Of a stretch of 64,000 nucleotides of DNA, positions 38,001 to 46,708 are shown one piece after another. Source of the stretch: Catenovulum sp. 2E275 (lineage in GTDB: Bacteria; Pseudomonadota; Gammaproteobacteria; Enterobacterales; Alteromonadaceae); the NCBI RefSeq assembly GCF_025515275.1, contig NZ_JAOPFU010000007.1, positions 62,001 to 126,000 on the forward strand. Direction: 5' to 3'. The position numbers were made by a program, and so were the translations under genes. Position 1 is the first letter of the stretch. Each line of letters starts with the position of its first letter. The notes under the pieces are model-generated. The model had not been told where the DNA came from, searched no databases, and saw only the letters and a program-made list of their open reading frames with translations.

Positions 38001-39249
38001 GCCAACTTCGGTTTGTTTTAACTGGATGCAAGAGGCAACCAAATTTGCGCCAACTTTAAATTTTAAGCTTTTTGCGGATTCAGCAACCGGCGAGCAACGC
38101 ACTGAACTGATTAATAATCTTAACCCGTTTGACTGTATTGTCATTAGCTATGGATTGCTCCAGCGCGAGGCCGATTTATTAAGCCAAATTCGCTGGCATA
38201 CTATAGTAGCCGATGAGGCGCAGGCACTTAAAAATCCACTGGCAAAACGAACTAAAGCGGCATTTAAACTCAAAGCCAATTTTAAATTAGTCACCACAGG
38301 CACACCGATTGAAAACGACTTAACTGAACTTTGGAGTTTATTTAAGTTTGTTAACCCAGGCTTATTGGGTAATTTAAAAGAATTTGGCAAACGTTTTGCG
38401 CTACCTATTGCGAATGCAAAAGAAGATAAACTGGCAGCACGCAAAGCCCAAAATGGTCTGCGCCAATTAATCAAACCTTTTATTTTAAGGCGCATGAAAA
38501 ATCAGGTTTTAACCGAGCTTCCGGCCAGAACCGAAATTAATATTCCAATTGAATTAAGTGAAAAAGAGCAAGCGTTTTACGAAGCCTTGCGCTTAAATGC
38601 AATTGACAATATTAGCGCCGCCAGCCAAGACAGCAGCAATGGCGAGCAAAGAATAAAAATGTTGGCCGAGTTAACTAAATTAAGACAAGCCTGCTGCAAC
38701 CCTGCCTTAATTATGGCTGAAACCGATTTACCCAGTGCAAAATTACAAGCGCTGGATATTTTGTTGGATGAGCTAAAACAAAATAATCATAAGGCATTAA
38801 TATTTAGCCAATTTGTGAGCCACCTGCAATTAATTAAACAGCATTTGGATAAAAAAGGCATAAGTTATCAATATTTAGATGGTTCAACCCCACAAAAAGC
38901 GCGGCAAAAGAGTGTTAATGATTTTCAGGCTGGGAGCGGCGATGTATTTTTAATTAGCTTAAAAGCCGGTGGCTTTGGGCTTAATTTAACTGCGGCTGAC
39001 TATGTAATTCACATGGATCCTTGGTGGAATCCGGCGGTTGAAGATCAAGCATCCGACAGAGCACACCGTATGGGTCAGCAAAGACCTGTGACAATTTATC
39101 GCTTAATAGCGCAAAATACGATTGAAGAAAAAATCCTTTCACTACATCAGCAAAAACGGGATTTAGCCGATAAATTATTAGCCGGTAGCGATACTGCGCA
39201 AAAACTTTCAGTAGACGATATGCTGATTTTATTAAAAGATACGTTTTAA
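35041..39249 (+). CDS. SNF2-family DNA helicase/ATPase with large N-terminal region
   Basis: A 1402-residue Swi2/Snf2 ATPase expected to translocate on DNA. The motor occupies the C-terminal ~470 residues. Motif I is LADDMGLGKTLQAL (about residue 958), motif II is VADEAQ (DEAQ, about 1057), motif III is TTGTPIENDLTELWSLF, and motifs V-VI are SLKAGGFGLNLTAADYV and DRAHRMGQQRPVTIYRL. The first ~550 residues are alpha-helical and TPR-like, and ~550-920 are a less helical linker without recognised domains. No methyltransferase, nuclease or phage-defence partner is adjacent. The ATG lacks a good ribosome site. Similar solitary SNF2 proteins occur in marine gammaproteobacteria, but their role is not defined. 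Confidence 0.88.
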   Translation: MEITAQTPSQVDALYQQYLTLTPAEQSLLKILAVVYKPIGISKLQSLLTLAENAGLEKFGNKADFISAEKRKELIKQDFISQNRDGIKLNLLLANKLTQDCIKQNSFNLILSLAEQIVPVTSGYSWQFQADNEQRLLRDFYYLHELKNFEQMFDFNKNPQIINRHKNQILIELLFIPFNLTQFLKLSNILQYQAFAAWFKNRQMQGKSNQYPLELLETVYRHNPNNIQLMHLLSEQYLLMAKFDDYQRVKAKVDGSCYGLQLEASYLFLQGEIALSVQYFEQAIAIKNRYVRRKKQYLGDIFGYFYKLALCIKGSQQNIASLNTALDQINFEQSDRSSPQDFYQLTLAMTWGIHSLSSGTEYDFEADRFEMIKAPLELSYQLINLNAALHQLWCNDKLSPNIQQTLTESLAFFKQTQLDLFVLICQQMLAMPEINFHQTLLHLPSQVSRKAEWDLALDKLLALQNDSSAKPQHKTSDKPTRLIWEIEQVYSGIHLKPKEQKQSGNGWTKGRAIALKRLHDNPQIFDYLSEQDLAICQHINAYQSWGYYSKTEYALETASALKAAVGAPNLYLAGQLDAPIDLIEKEPELLVNQQGEQLCLSIANLPDYTDENDLPYAFNETSPGVYTFTQFNKSHIQVAEIIGEEGLLIPVSAKQKALKSISAIAPLLNIQSDINELDTGLETIKADQHLVINIQPLADGLEFNCVVMPFGEQGPAIKPAIGNVNLTTEINGKRIATVRDLAAEQDLLDQLDRHCPQFLAMSDTVLRQDDNQSALETLEQLEQVINQQPIPFLLKLRWPKGKKIKLSSQLKSEHLQLAVNKKSEWFDMSGELKVNNEEVIELKKLLALVSSSNGRFIQLDSDKILNLSQDLRARLEQLSQITEQGQFHPLASLQVEEAIQGMRLKTIHAWDEQTQKMAESNQIEPKIPSTLQADLREYQQQGFDWMSRLAHWGAGACLADDMGLGKTLQALALLVSRAPNGAALIIAPTSVCFNWMQEATKFAPTLNFKLFADSATGEQRTELINNLNPFDCIVISYGLLQREADLLSQIRWHTIVADEAQALKNPLAKRTKAAFKLKANFKLVTTGTPIENDLTELWSLFKFVNPGLLGNLKEFGKRFALPIANAKEDKLAARKAQNGLRQLIKPFILRRMKNQVLTELPARTEINIPIELSEKEQAFYEALRLNAIDNISAASQDSSNGEQRIKMLAELTKLRQACCNPALIMAETDLPSAKLQALDILLDELKQNNHKALIFSQFVSHLQLIKQHLDKKGISYQYLDGSTPQKARQKSVNDFQAGSGDVFLISLKAGGFGLNLTAADYVIHMDPWWNPAVEDQASDRAHRMGQQRPVTIYRLIAQNTIEEKILSLHQQKRDLADKLLAGSDTAQKLSVDDMLILLKDTF

Positions 39250-39291
39250 TCGTTGTTGAGATTTGACGTAGTTTATGCGGTTTTATTAAAA

Positions 39292-39323
39292 GATGGTTTA
39301 CGCTGCTCCGCAGCTAAACCATC
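39292..39323. repeat. REP-like palindrome after the SNF2 gene
   Basis: GATGGTTTACGCTGC TCC GCAGCTAAACCATC is a 14-bp stem with one bulge. It has no T-run, so it looks more like a repetitive palindrome than a terminator, though it may slow transcription. Confidence 0.55.
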
Positions 39324-39386
39324 CTACTCCACTTAGAGCATATAAAAATAGTCGGGCAACTTAACAGCAAAAAGGTTAAGCAAAGT

Positions 39387-39598
39387 TTATTTCAAAACAA
39401 TGCTTAACTTCATCCCCATAGGTTTAATTACTTTATTTATCGTTTGGATTGATGGGTTACCGCTATCGGTTTCGATATTTTGTAAACTCCGGCGGCTAAT
39501 TTTAATTAACTCAGCATATTTGGCTTGAGTTTATTTAAAATATCATCACGTAAAACTTCCCGCTCACTCGGGGTTAAGTTTTTTCTGGCTTTTATCAT
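39387..39598 (-). pseudogene. Decayed XRE/HipB-like helix-turn-helix gene (frameshifted)
   Basis: On the minus strand the ATG at 39598 opens MIKARKNLTPSEREVLRDDI and then stops early. A second frame continues the protein as QAKYAELIKISRRSLQNIE, then TDSGNPSIQTINKVIKPMG, a clear XRE-type DNA-binding helix-turn-helix of HipB kind. A single frameshift near 39520 separates the two. The ATG overlaps the stop of the HipA remnant (ATGA). It is probably the remains of an antitoxin. Confidence 0.7.
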
Positions 39599-40453
39599 AC
39601 GCAATTTATCCATTTTTCAAATTTAGTTTGCCAGTGATCAAAGTGATTTTTAGGGTGAGTTAAAATTGATTGAGGGCAGTTATATTCAGCTAATAACTCG
39701 GGTAAATTTTTAAATTTGTCTAAGGTATTTAAATACAAAATCTGTAAGTTTTGAATATTAAGATCGATTTGCTGTTTATCACAATATTCGGCCAGTTTAT
39801 TGATAATTTTTACCCACTGATATTCCCCCCAATTCATATTGAGTACCCCAAGTTATCGTTCTTCTGATATCTTCGGGATCGACCCGCATCGGGGCAAAAT
39901 CATAAATCGGCGATAATTTAATTTCGTTTTTGGTTTTAATTAATGATGAATTACGTGCATGATTATCTGAGTTTCCAAACATAACATTGAGCAAATCCCG
40001 CTCAAACCACTGACAAACAAAAAGCGCAGGATCAAACTGAACTTCGGTTTCAGCACTCACTTGCTGAATATGAGCCACCACTTTAGCTATCACGTCAAAA
40101 TGATTAAAGTTTTGTCCTGAGCGACCTTTAATAACAGCATAAAATGCTTTCGAGATCATAACGAACTTCTTGCCCGTTTTGATAATTAAATCAAACCTAG
40201 ACAACCACAAAGAAGGAATATTAACACCTTCCTCTATTTTCATATTAGCCACATCGATAGTATCAAAACAAACAGGGTAGTTAATACTGCATGCCATTTG
40301 AGCACAATCGTTCAGGAAACTGATTTGATGTGGAGTTAAGTAGCTAAGCTTATTGGTTGTATTCATTATTGAGCCATCATCAAATTCTACCTGCCCAATA
40401 ATAGTTTGCCAGTGACCTTCAATATACATTTCAACATCAAGTGTACGCATCAT
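39595..40453 (-). pseudogene. Decayed HipA-family kinase toxin gene
   Basis: The first frame (40453 to 39797) starts MMRTLDVEMYIEGHWQ and keeps HipA C-terminal blocks: LWLSRFDLIIK, then the catalytic FGNSDNHARNSSLIK and LSPIYDFAPM. It then breaks. The expected motif ELGGEYQWVKII is restored only by shifting frame at a run of six G (39825-39830), after which a second frame runs to 39595. The joined length is ~285 residues instead of the usual ~400. The ATP-binding part between the N-terminal domain and the RFD block is missing. It is therefore almost surely inactive, unless the G-run is a sequencing slip and the gene is a shortened variant. Confidence 0.75.
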
Positions 40454-40519
40454 GATTTACTCAACTTTGAAACACCAGTTAAGCGTAATATATTGCGCAT
40501 AAATACAGTGTGACAAAAA

Positions 40520-40546
40520 TAAAGCGCATTAAAATGCGCTTTTTAT
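40520..40546. terminator. Hairpin AAAGCGCATTAAAATGCGCTTTTT
   Basis: AAAAGCGCATTTTAATGCGC on one strand and AAAGCGCATTAAAATGCGCT plus T-run on the other give a compact bidirectional hairpin, between the HipA remnant promoter side and the TonB receptor gene. Confidence 0.6.
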
Positions 40547-40644
40547 GTAAGCGTTATGCATTTAATTATTAGCACGGATAAAACGTGGACACTTGCTGTA
40601 CATAAAAATACAAAACAATAAAAAACCACCAACAAAATACAATT

Positions 40645-40665
40645 GAAAACCATTATCATTTGTAA
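40645..40665. promoter_or_regulatory. Fur-box-like site upstream of the first TonB receptor
   Basis: AAAACCATTATCATTTGTAAT resembles the Fur consensus, with the CATTATCATTT core intact. It lies 65 bp before the receptor ATG. A second, weaker AATGATTCTCAA motif is at 40708. Iron repression is inferred. Confidence 0.6.
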
Positions 40666-40729
40666 TAGCATTAATAACGTATTACTTATTAAACACTCAA
40701 TTCTAAAAATGATTCTCAAGGATACAATA

Positions 40730-42649
40730 ATGAAAAAAGCTTTTGCTTTAACGAGCCTTTGCGCGGCTATGTTGGCAAGTAATAGTGCTATTGCTGAAGA
40801 AAAAATAGAGACGATTGTTGTTACTGCTACTGGTTATGAGCAGCTAGAAACTACAGCTCCAGCGTCAATTAGTGTAATTACCACAGATGAAATTGTACAA
40901 GTACCAATTCGAGATTTAGGTGACGTATTAAAAGGTTTAGCCGGGGTCAGCGTAAATAACTACGCAGGTGGCCGTAACGATATTATGTTACGTGGTTTAA
41001 ATGAGGACTATATTTTATTTTTAGTGGATGGCAAACGGGTATCGTCTAGCAATGGTTTATGGCGTGGCGGTAACTTTGATTATACCTCTATACCACTTGA
41101 ATCAATCGACCATGTTGAAGTTGTGCGTGGCCCAATGTCGGCTTTATATGGTTCTGATGCTGTTGGTGGTGTTATCAATATTATTACCCGTAATCCGGGT
41201 AAAGAGTGGCAAACCACAGTTAATGCTGAATACTCTAAAATGACAGATGGGGATGGTGGTAACAGATACCGTGCCAATTTATATACCAGCGGCCAGTTAT
41301 CAGAGAACTTAGGTTTAGTTGCCAGCCTTGAAAAAGCCGATCAGGATATTTGGGTAAACGAAGAAGTAACCCCAGGTTACGATACCACTGAAGCGCGCGA
41401 AACATTAAAGTTTAATACCACTTTACGTTGGGCTATTAATCAAAATCAAAGCTTAGATATTGATTTTGCTTACGATAAAGATGATGTGCCGCCAACTAAT
41501 TATGGTGGTGCTGTTCGTGAGCAGTCAATTGACCGAATTACTTTAGGCTTAACCCACAGTGCAGAATGGAGCTGGGGCGGCACAAAAATTTTAGCGAATC
41601 GTTCATCTGCTGATTTATACGATTACAATACCCGCTATCGTCTACAGCCGCCTTTAGGTCGTGATATTGAAGAAATATTTACCACTTTCCGAGCTTCTGC
41701 ATTTACTAATTTAGGTGCTCATAGTTTAACAATTGGTACTGAGTATCTGAATACAGAGATTAAAGATCCGGTGCAATATCCGGTAAAAGGTGGTGATGAT
41801 CAAAGCCTGACCTCTTTATTCGCGCAGGATGAAATTAGCTTATCCGACAAATTAACCGCAACTTTAGGTGTACGTGTCGAAAACAGCGATGATTACGGCA
41901 CCCACTCAAGCCCTCGCGCTTATTTAGTTTATGAAGCAACTCAAGATGTTGTCATTAAAGGTGGTGTAGGTACCGCATTTAGAGCACCAAGTTTATATCA
42001 AGCCTCTCCGTCTTTTTTAACCGTGAGTTGTGGTGGTGCTTGTGATATTACCGGTAACCCTGATTTAAAAGAAGAAACCAGTGTTAATACCGAGGTTAGT
42101 GTATTAGTGAATAAAGCTGGTTGGAACTTATCTTTAACGGCCTTTAATAACAAAGTTGAAGATATGATCACAACAGCTGTTGTTGATGGTAACCGCCAGT
42201 GGTTAAACGTAAATGAAGTTGATATTAAAGGCTTAGAAGCCGGTTTTGGTTTTAAATTTGGCGTTTTATCAACCGATATTAATTACACTTATTTAAAAAC
42301 CGAAGATAACAATGGTAATGAACTCAGTTATCGTCCTGAGCACAGTGCTAATGTTAAATTATCTGCAGCATTAACTGACACGGTTTCGTTATTTACCAAT
42401 GTTAACTATCGTGGTGAGCATCAGGGTAACGCAAGTCAGGATTTAGATGGCTATGCAACGGTCAGTTTAGGTGCTAACTATCAAGTGTCTGAAGCCTTTA
42501 AATTACGCGCGGGTTTGACCAATGCAACGGATACTCAGCCAATTATTGATGATCCGGCTACAACCGACAGTGAAGGCAATACCATCGCGGGTAGCGATAT
42601 GGTAATGCGTGGTCGTTCGTACTTTGTTGGTGCTACTTATAAGTTTTAA
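40730..42649 (+). CDS. TonB-dependent outer-membrane receptor (CirA/FepA-like), probably for an iron chelate
   Basis: A 639-residue TonB-dependent receptor. The signal peptide MKKAFALTSLCAAMLASNSA ends near AIAEE, followed by the TonB box ETIVVTATG. The plug domain contains VPIRDLGDVLKGLAGVSV, IMLRGLNEDYILFLVDGKRV and the GPMSALYGSDAVGGVINIIT motif. The barrel ends with SYFVGATYKF, with the terminal Phe. The chosen ATG at 40730 follows AAGGATA. An in-frame ATG at 40643 would lie across the Fur-box-like site and add a non-signal-like extension. The ligand is unknown; the Fur site points to an iron source. Confidence 0.9.
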   Translation: MKKAFALTSLCAAMLASNSAIAEEKIETIVVTATGYEQLETTAPASISVITTDEIVQVPIRDLGDVLKGLAGVSVNNYAGGRNDIMLRGLNEDYILFLVDGKRVSSSNGLWRGGNFDYTSIPLESIDHVEVVRGPMSALYGSDAVGGVINIITRNPGKEWQTTVNAEYSKMTDGDGGNRYRANLYTSGQLSENLGLVASLEKADQDIWVNEEVTPGYDTTEARETLKFNTTLRWAINQNQSLDIDFAYDKDDVPPTNYGGAVREQSIDRITLGLTHSAEWSWGGTKILANRSSADLYDYNTRYRLQPPLGRDIEEIFTTFRASAFTNLGAHSLTIGTEYLNTEIKDPVQYPVKGGDDQSLTSLFAQDEISLSDKLTATLGVRVENSDDYGTHSSPRAYLVYEATQDVVIKGGVGTAFRAPSLYQASPSFLTVSCGGACDITGNPDLKEETSVNTEVSVLVNKAGWNLSLTAFNNKVEDMITTAVVDGNRQWLNVNEVDIKGLEAGFGFKFGVLSTDINYTYLKTEDNNGNELSYRPEHSANVKLSAALTDTVSLFTNVNYRGEHQGNASQDLDGYATVSLGANYQVSEAFKLRAGLTNATDTQPIIDDPATTDSEGNTIAGSDMVMRGRSYFVGATYKF

Positions 42650-42687
42650 AAACAGTCGTAAACAACCTGTACACTTCATCAAGTTTT

Positions 42688-42787
42688 GAGCGGTTGAGTT
42701 CACCTTGTAGCTTGGGTTTTAGCCCATTTTACGCCTGTTGCGTTGAACGCCATAACAGGCGAACTACAGATAATTAACCATCAAAAC
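42688..42787 (+). repeat. Dispersed ~98-bp intergenic repeat, copy 2
   Basis: It matches the reverse complement of 27371-27468. Internal CGCCTGTT and AACAGGCG arms form a hairpin, and TTGGG/CCCA flank TTTTAG. It lies in the 3' region of the first TonB receptor gene. Confidence 0.75.
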
Positions 42788-42797
42788 TAAATAGCTC

Positions 42798-42832
42798 GCT
42801 GCACCAGATTTATTCCGGTGCAGCTTTTTATT
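42798..42832 (+). terminator. Rho-independent terminator after the first TonB receptor
   Basis: GCTGCACCAG ATTTATTC CGGTGCAGC followed by TTTTTATT. Confidence 0.85.
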
Positions 42833-42854
42833 AACTTAGTATTCTTAAACTCAT

Positions 42855-43142
42855 TTGGATTACCACTCCATGCTTTGGCATTGCTTTTATTTTGCGCTAC
42901 TGCTGCTTAGTTGTTGCCTGTTTTATGGCTCGCATAAAAATCAACTCTGGTTTAAACAGCCTTTACCTCAAACGCCTTGGCGGCTAGTTGGCCTGTTATT
43001 TCAAATTATCGCCTTAACTGGTGAGCTTATGTTTTATTCGGCCAGTTCAGCTATTTTTGGCTGGCTTGCGTTAAATATGCTGATTTTATCTGTTTTACCT
43101 TTTATCAATTTATTTTGGGGGCAAAGCAAAAATGCAAAATAA
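42855..43142 (+). CDS. Small membrane protein, DUF3325-like
   Basis: A ~95-residue protein with three hydrophobic helices (FYFALLLLSCCLFYGS, LVGLLFQIIALTGELMFY, LALNMLILSVLPFINLFW) and a short basic loop. The pattern and position resemble DUF3325, a family found next to iron-uptake PepSY genes. The start may be TTG at 42855 or ATG at 42870 (90 residues); neither has a clear ribosome site. It overlaps the next gene by 11 bp. The family match is by pattern only. Confidence 0.65.
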   Translation: MDYHSMLWHCFYFALLLLSCCLFYGSHKNQLWFKQPLPQTPWRLVGLLFQIIALTGELMFYSASSAIFGWLALNMLILSVLPFINLFWGQSKNAK

Positions 43143-43410
43143 TAAAATTCAGCCTGACTGGTGGAGTAAATCTCTGGCTGGCAGCATTTTAGGGTTAACT
43201 TTGGCATTTGCGTTATCTGGCTGTTTTGCATGGTTTGGCCCCGGCGGCATCACGGCAGACAGTAAAGTGCAATTTAATATGTGGATTATCTCACCTATCT
43301 GGATGCTGGTTTTAAGCTTCTGCTTTTTATTCCGCAGTGGCAAACAAGCTTGGCTGGTTTTGGGGTGTGCCAACCTTATTTTTTATTCAATTTTATATTT
43401 GTTCAGATAA
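43132..43410 (+). CDS. Small membrane protein, DUF3649-like
   Basis: A 92-residue protein with three hydrophobic helices: LAGSILGLTLAFALSGCFAW, WIISPIWMLVLSFCFLF and WLVLGCANLIFYSILYLF. It is similar to DUF3649 proteins that accompany PepSY-type membrane proteins and TonB receptors in iron operons of Pseudomonas-like bacteria. It starts inside the end of the previous gene and is followed 19 bp later by the PepSY gene. A role as an accessory part of a siderophore or haem reductase is an inference from context. Confidence 0.65.
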   Translation: MQNNKIQPDWWSKSLAGSILGLTLAFALSGCFAWFGPGGITADSKVQFNMWIISPIWMLVLSFCFLFRSGKQAWLVLGCANLIFYSILYLFR

Positions 43411-43429
43411 ACCCGATGCAGGTAAATAA

Positions 43430-45022
43430 ATGAAAGTTCGCAGTGATATCTTAAGAGTTTATCAATCTGTTCATATCTGGACAGGTATCATCAGTGGCAT
43501 GGTGTTATTTATTGGTTTTTATGCCGGTTCATTAACCATGTTTAAAGAAACCATAAATCAATGGATAACGCCTCCAAGTCATAATTTGCCAGTGGCATCC
43601 GCGTTAGATTATAACCAGCTTATTGCCAAAGCGACCGAGCAACACGACAAAGCCCGGCAAGGTTTTACCCTTTATTTTGAGCAAGTCCAAAAGCCACCTA
43701 TGCAATGGTATGAGCAAGGTACAGACAGAGGCTTAAATCTGGATGGCATTGTTCAGCAGGCCAGTTTAACTGACCATAATGAGCTCATCACCCAACAAGT
43801 AAAACCCAGTGCCTTGGCAGATTTGGTAGACGAATTACATCGTACCGCCGGTATTCCCGGCACGCTCGGCCACGAAGGATTAGGCGAATATATTTTAGGG
43901 ATTGCATCGGTATTATATTTTTTAGCACTGGTTTCTGGCGTTATCTTTTTATTGCCAACTTTAGTTAAATCTTTATTTAGTTTTCGGCAAAATAAAACCG
44001 CCAGCCGGTTTTGGTTAGATTCACATAATGCGGTGGGTATTTTAAGTTTACCGTTTCATATTGTGATTAGCCTGACCGTCATTGTTTTTGCATTTCATGA
44101 TCAGTTTTATCATGGGCTTGAAGAAATAGTATATGGTGAGCAGCCGATGTTTAGCCGACCTGCGCCAGCCAAAATAGAATACTCATACACCAATTTACCT
44201 CAGGTTGAAGACATTCAGGCAATTGCCAAAACCATCGCGCCAGATTATCAGTTTAGTGAAATGGCGTATTTAAATTTAAATACGCCCAGAGCAACAGTGC
44301 GTTTAGGTGCTTATAACCCAAATGAGTTAATGCGGGGGCCGGTTACCGATTATATTTTTATTCAGCCATATACCGGCACTATTCTTTCCAGCACTTTAAA
44401 TCCGGCAGATGAAGGCATTTGGGTAAGGTTAGTCGCCAGCTTTTTTGCATTGCATTTTGGCAGCTATGGCGGAGAACTTGGGCGCTGGGTTTATTTTTTC
44501 CTTGGCATTATGGGCGCGTTTTTATTTTATTCCGGCAACTTATTATGGCTTGAAAAACGGCGCAATAAAAAAACTCAACAACAAACAAAAAATGTCCGTT
44601 GGCTAGCTAACGCAACGGTTGGAATTTGCCTTGGCTCAATGCTCGCTGTGGCAGTTACTTTTGTTAGCGCAAAGTGGATTAGTTTATTTGCCAGCCAAAT
44701 TAACTTTGCTTATATGTGGGTTTATTATCTGGTATTTTTTGCAGCCGTTATTGGCGCATTTATTTATGGCGCGGCCAAAAGCGCAGTTTGGATTTTAAAC
44801 TTATTAGCGCTGGCGTGTCTGGCATTACCAATTATCTCTTTATTAGGGATTATTTTTCCGCAGTCTGGCATTTGGCCATCAATTCATTTAACAACGATAG
44901 GCTTAGAGTTGGTTGCTTTATCGCTGGCTGGCTTGTTTGCTTTTTTAGCCCGAAAAACCAAACAACGCTACCAGAGCGGTGAACAAAATAGTATTTGGTT
45001 TAATACTCAGGCGGCAGGCTAA
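43430..45022 (+). CDS. PepSY-associated transmembrane (iron-regulated membrane) protein
   Basis: A 530-residue inner-membrane protein. It begins VYQSVHIWTGIISGMVLFIGFYAG, the standard PepSY_TM first helix with an HxW motif. A periplasmic part follows, with HRTAGIPGTLGHEGLGEYIL, then a helix at FLALVSGVIFLLP. DSHNAVGILSLPFHIVISLT carries paired His residues that could bind haem, and FALHFGSYGGELGRWVYFFLG has another His. An extra C-terminal hydrophobic block of about four helices follows (from ~365). Such proteins are linked to ferric-siderophore reduction (FpvG-like). The gene sits between the two small membrane proteins and the FecI-FecR-receptor set. Confidence 0.85.
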   Translation: MKVRSDILRVYQSVHIWTGIISGMVLFIGFYAGSLTMFKETINQWITPPSHNLPVASALDYNQLIAKATEQHDKARQGFTLYFEQVQKPPMQWYEQGTDRGLNLDGIVQQASLTDHNELITQQVKPSALADLVDELHRTAGIPGTLGHEGLGEYILGIASVLYFLALVSGVIFLLPTLVKSLFSFRQNKTASRFWLDSHNAVGILSLPFHIVISLTVIVFAFHDQFYHGLEEIVYGEQPMFSRPAPAKIEYSYTNLPQVEDIQAIAKTIAPDYQFSEMAYLNLNTPRATVRLGAYNPNELMRGPVTDYIFIQPYTGTILSSTLNPADEGIWVRLVASFFALHFGSYGGELGRWVYFFLGIMGAFLFYSGNLLWLEKRRNKKTQQQTKNVRWLANATVGICLGSMLAVAVTFVSAKWISLFASQINFAYMWVYYLVFFAAVIGAFIYGAAKSAVWILNLLALACLALPIISLLGIIFPQSGIWPSIHLTTIGLELVALSLAGLFAFLARKTKQRYQSGEQNSIWFNTQAAG

Positions 45023-45032
45023 TCAGATAAAT

Positions 45033-45548
45033 ATGGCAACTCAATCTAACTTGCCAAGCCTGTCGCAGGCGGTTGAAATTTATTACGATGAACTCAAGCA
45101 ATTTGTGATGAAGCGCACTGGCTCAAGCACAATTGCTGAGGATGTTGTGCAGGAAACTTGGATCCGCGCCAATAACAATCAAATTATCACCCCAGATAAT
45201 CCAAAAGCTTATTTGTTTTCTATGGCAAATAACCTTGCAATTGATCATTTACGTAAAATTAAACCGACAACAACCACACCTTTAGAAAATCAAATTGAGT
45301 TGAATTGTGATGCGCCACAACCGCTTGAAAGTGCAATTTCAACACAAGAATTAAATATTTTGTTAGATGCGGTACAAGCGTTACCGGATAAATGTAAACA
45401 AGCATTTTTGTTATATCGCGGGCAAGATTTAACCATGCGTGAAGTAGCTCAAAATATGGGTATTTCAGAAAAAACAGTTGAGAAACACATAGCCAAAGCT
45501 ATGCTGCATTGTCGGCAAAAATTAAGACAGGCAGGACGAAATGTATAA
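45033..45548 (+). CDS. FecI-type ECF sigma factor
   Basis: A 171-residue sigma-70 family ECF factor of the iron-starvation group. Region 2 includes IAEDVVQETWIRANNN and AYLFSMANNLAIDHLRK. Region 4 is LPDKCKQAFLLYRGQDLTMREVAQ followed by MGISEKTVEKHIAKAM. I place the start at ATG 45033. The longer frame from 44979 overlaps the PepSY gene and adds unrelated residues. The start overlaps no gene but lies 10 bp after the PepSY stop, so it may be cotranscribed with it. It would direct transcription of the downstream receptor. Confidence 0.93.
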   Translation: MATQSNLPSLSQAVEIYYDELKQFVMKRTGSSTIAEDVVQETWIRANNNQIITPDNPKAYLFSMANNLAIDHLRKIKPTTTTPLENQIELNCDAPQPLESAISTQELNILLDAVQALPDKCKQAFLLYRGQDLTMREVAQNMGISEKTVEKHIAKAMLHCRQKLRQAGRNV

Positions 45549-45627
45549 ATTGGTTGGGGGATATTCCGTTTATTATGCGTCTATCAATAATGGATGCACG
45601 ATTAAAAGCTAAGCGGAACTAAATAGA

Positions 45628-46617
45628 ATGAGCAAACAAACAGAAAACCAGAGCGAGCCGTCAGAACTTGAGCTCGAACAAGCCAGTATTTGGTATTGCA
45701 AACTTGAAGATGCTACCCGCTCTCAGCAAGCTAGTTTTAATCAAGCAGAATTTGAAAACTGGCTAACCCAAAAGCCGCAGCACCAAGCGGCGTTTACTGA
45801 AATTTGTCAGTTATGGGGCGCGCTGGAGCAACCGGTTAACCAGTTGCTGCGCAAACACGAGCCGGTAAAACTTAATTCAACTCATAAAAAAGCGAGCAGG
45901 GTTAATCAAATAACAGCCATGGCTGCTTGTATTTTAATTGCACTCACCCTCTCTTTTGCTTGGCTTCAAGATTGGCCAACCCGATGGCAAAGCGATTATT
46001 TTGTGCAAATTGGTGAAAAGCGCCAAATAACAACCGCTGACGGTAGTGAAATTACACTTAATTCAAATAGTGCTTTAGCTGTGCAATTTACCTCTAGTGT
46101 CCGTCAGGTTGAGCTTTTAAAAGGGGAAGCTTGGTTTAATGTGCAAAAAAATCCAAACAAGCCATTTATTGTAAAAACGAGCTTTGGCGATATTCAGGTA
46201 ACTGGCACTCAGTTTAATGTAAAAGTTGAAGACAAACAGGCTTTGGTCAGTTTGACCGAAGGCAGTGTCGAGCTAAAACAGCCTCAACAAAGTGGATTAG
46301 TAAAAACATTATCACCCGGGCAGCAAGCAGCGATATCAAAACAAGCGATTAGTGAGGTTACCGCATTTGATCAAACCCAAGTTTCTGCGTGGTTAAGAAA
46401 TCAGTTTGTTTTTTACAATACCCCGCTTAATCAGGTGATTTCGCATTTAAACCAATACCGGCAAGGTCAAATTATTATTGTTAACCCCAATTTGCAGCAA
46501 TTAAAAGTCAGTGGTGTGTTTTCGACTAAACAAACTGATAAAGCATTAAATATGATTTGCAATACATTAGCACTGCAACAAACCCGACTCACAGATTATT
46601 TAGTGATTATTCAATAA
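45628..46617 (+). CDS. FecR-type anti-sigma/sigma regulator
   Basis: A 329-residue single-pass membrane regulator that relays the receptor signal to the FecI-type sigma factor. The N-terminal DUF4880-like region includes ASIWYCKLEDATRSQQASFN and FENWLTQKPQHQAAF. One membrane helix is at AMAACILIALTLSFAWL. The periplasmic FecR domain has RQITTADGSEITLNSNSAL, VELLKGEAWFNVQKN and GTQFNVKVEDKQALVSLTEG. The C-terminal STN-like part (FYNTPLNQVISHLNQYRQ) should contact the receptor. It follows the sigma gene by 79 bp and precedes the receptor by 91 bp. Confidence 0.93.
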   Translation: MSKQTENQSEPSELELEQASIWYCKLEDATRSQQASFNQAEFENWLTQKPQHQAAFTEICQLWGALEQPVNQLLRKHEPVKLNSTHKKASRVNQITAMAACILIALTLSFAWLQDWPTRWQSDYFVQIGEKRQITTADGSEITLNSNSALAVQFTSSVRQVELLKGEAWFNVQKNPNKPFIVKTSFGDIQVTGTQFNVKVEDKQALVSLTEGSVELKQPQQSGLVKTLSPGQQAAISKQAISEVTAFDQTQVSAWLRNQFVFYNTPLNQVISHLNQYRQGQIIIVNPNLQQLKVSGVFSTKQTDKALNMICNTLALQQTRLTDYLVIIQ

Positions 46618-46708
46618 ATTTTATTTTTCAGGTGGGGGAAGCGAGTTGTTAATTACGTCTAGTTGTAAATAGTAATTAAACTCATTTAAATTAACAACAG
46701 GACTCCCA

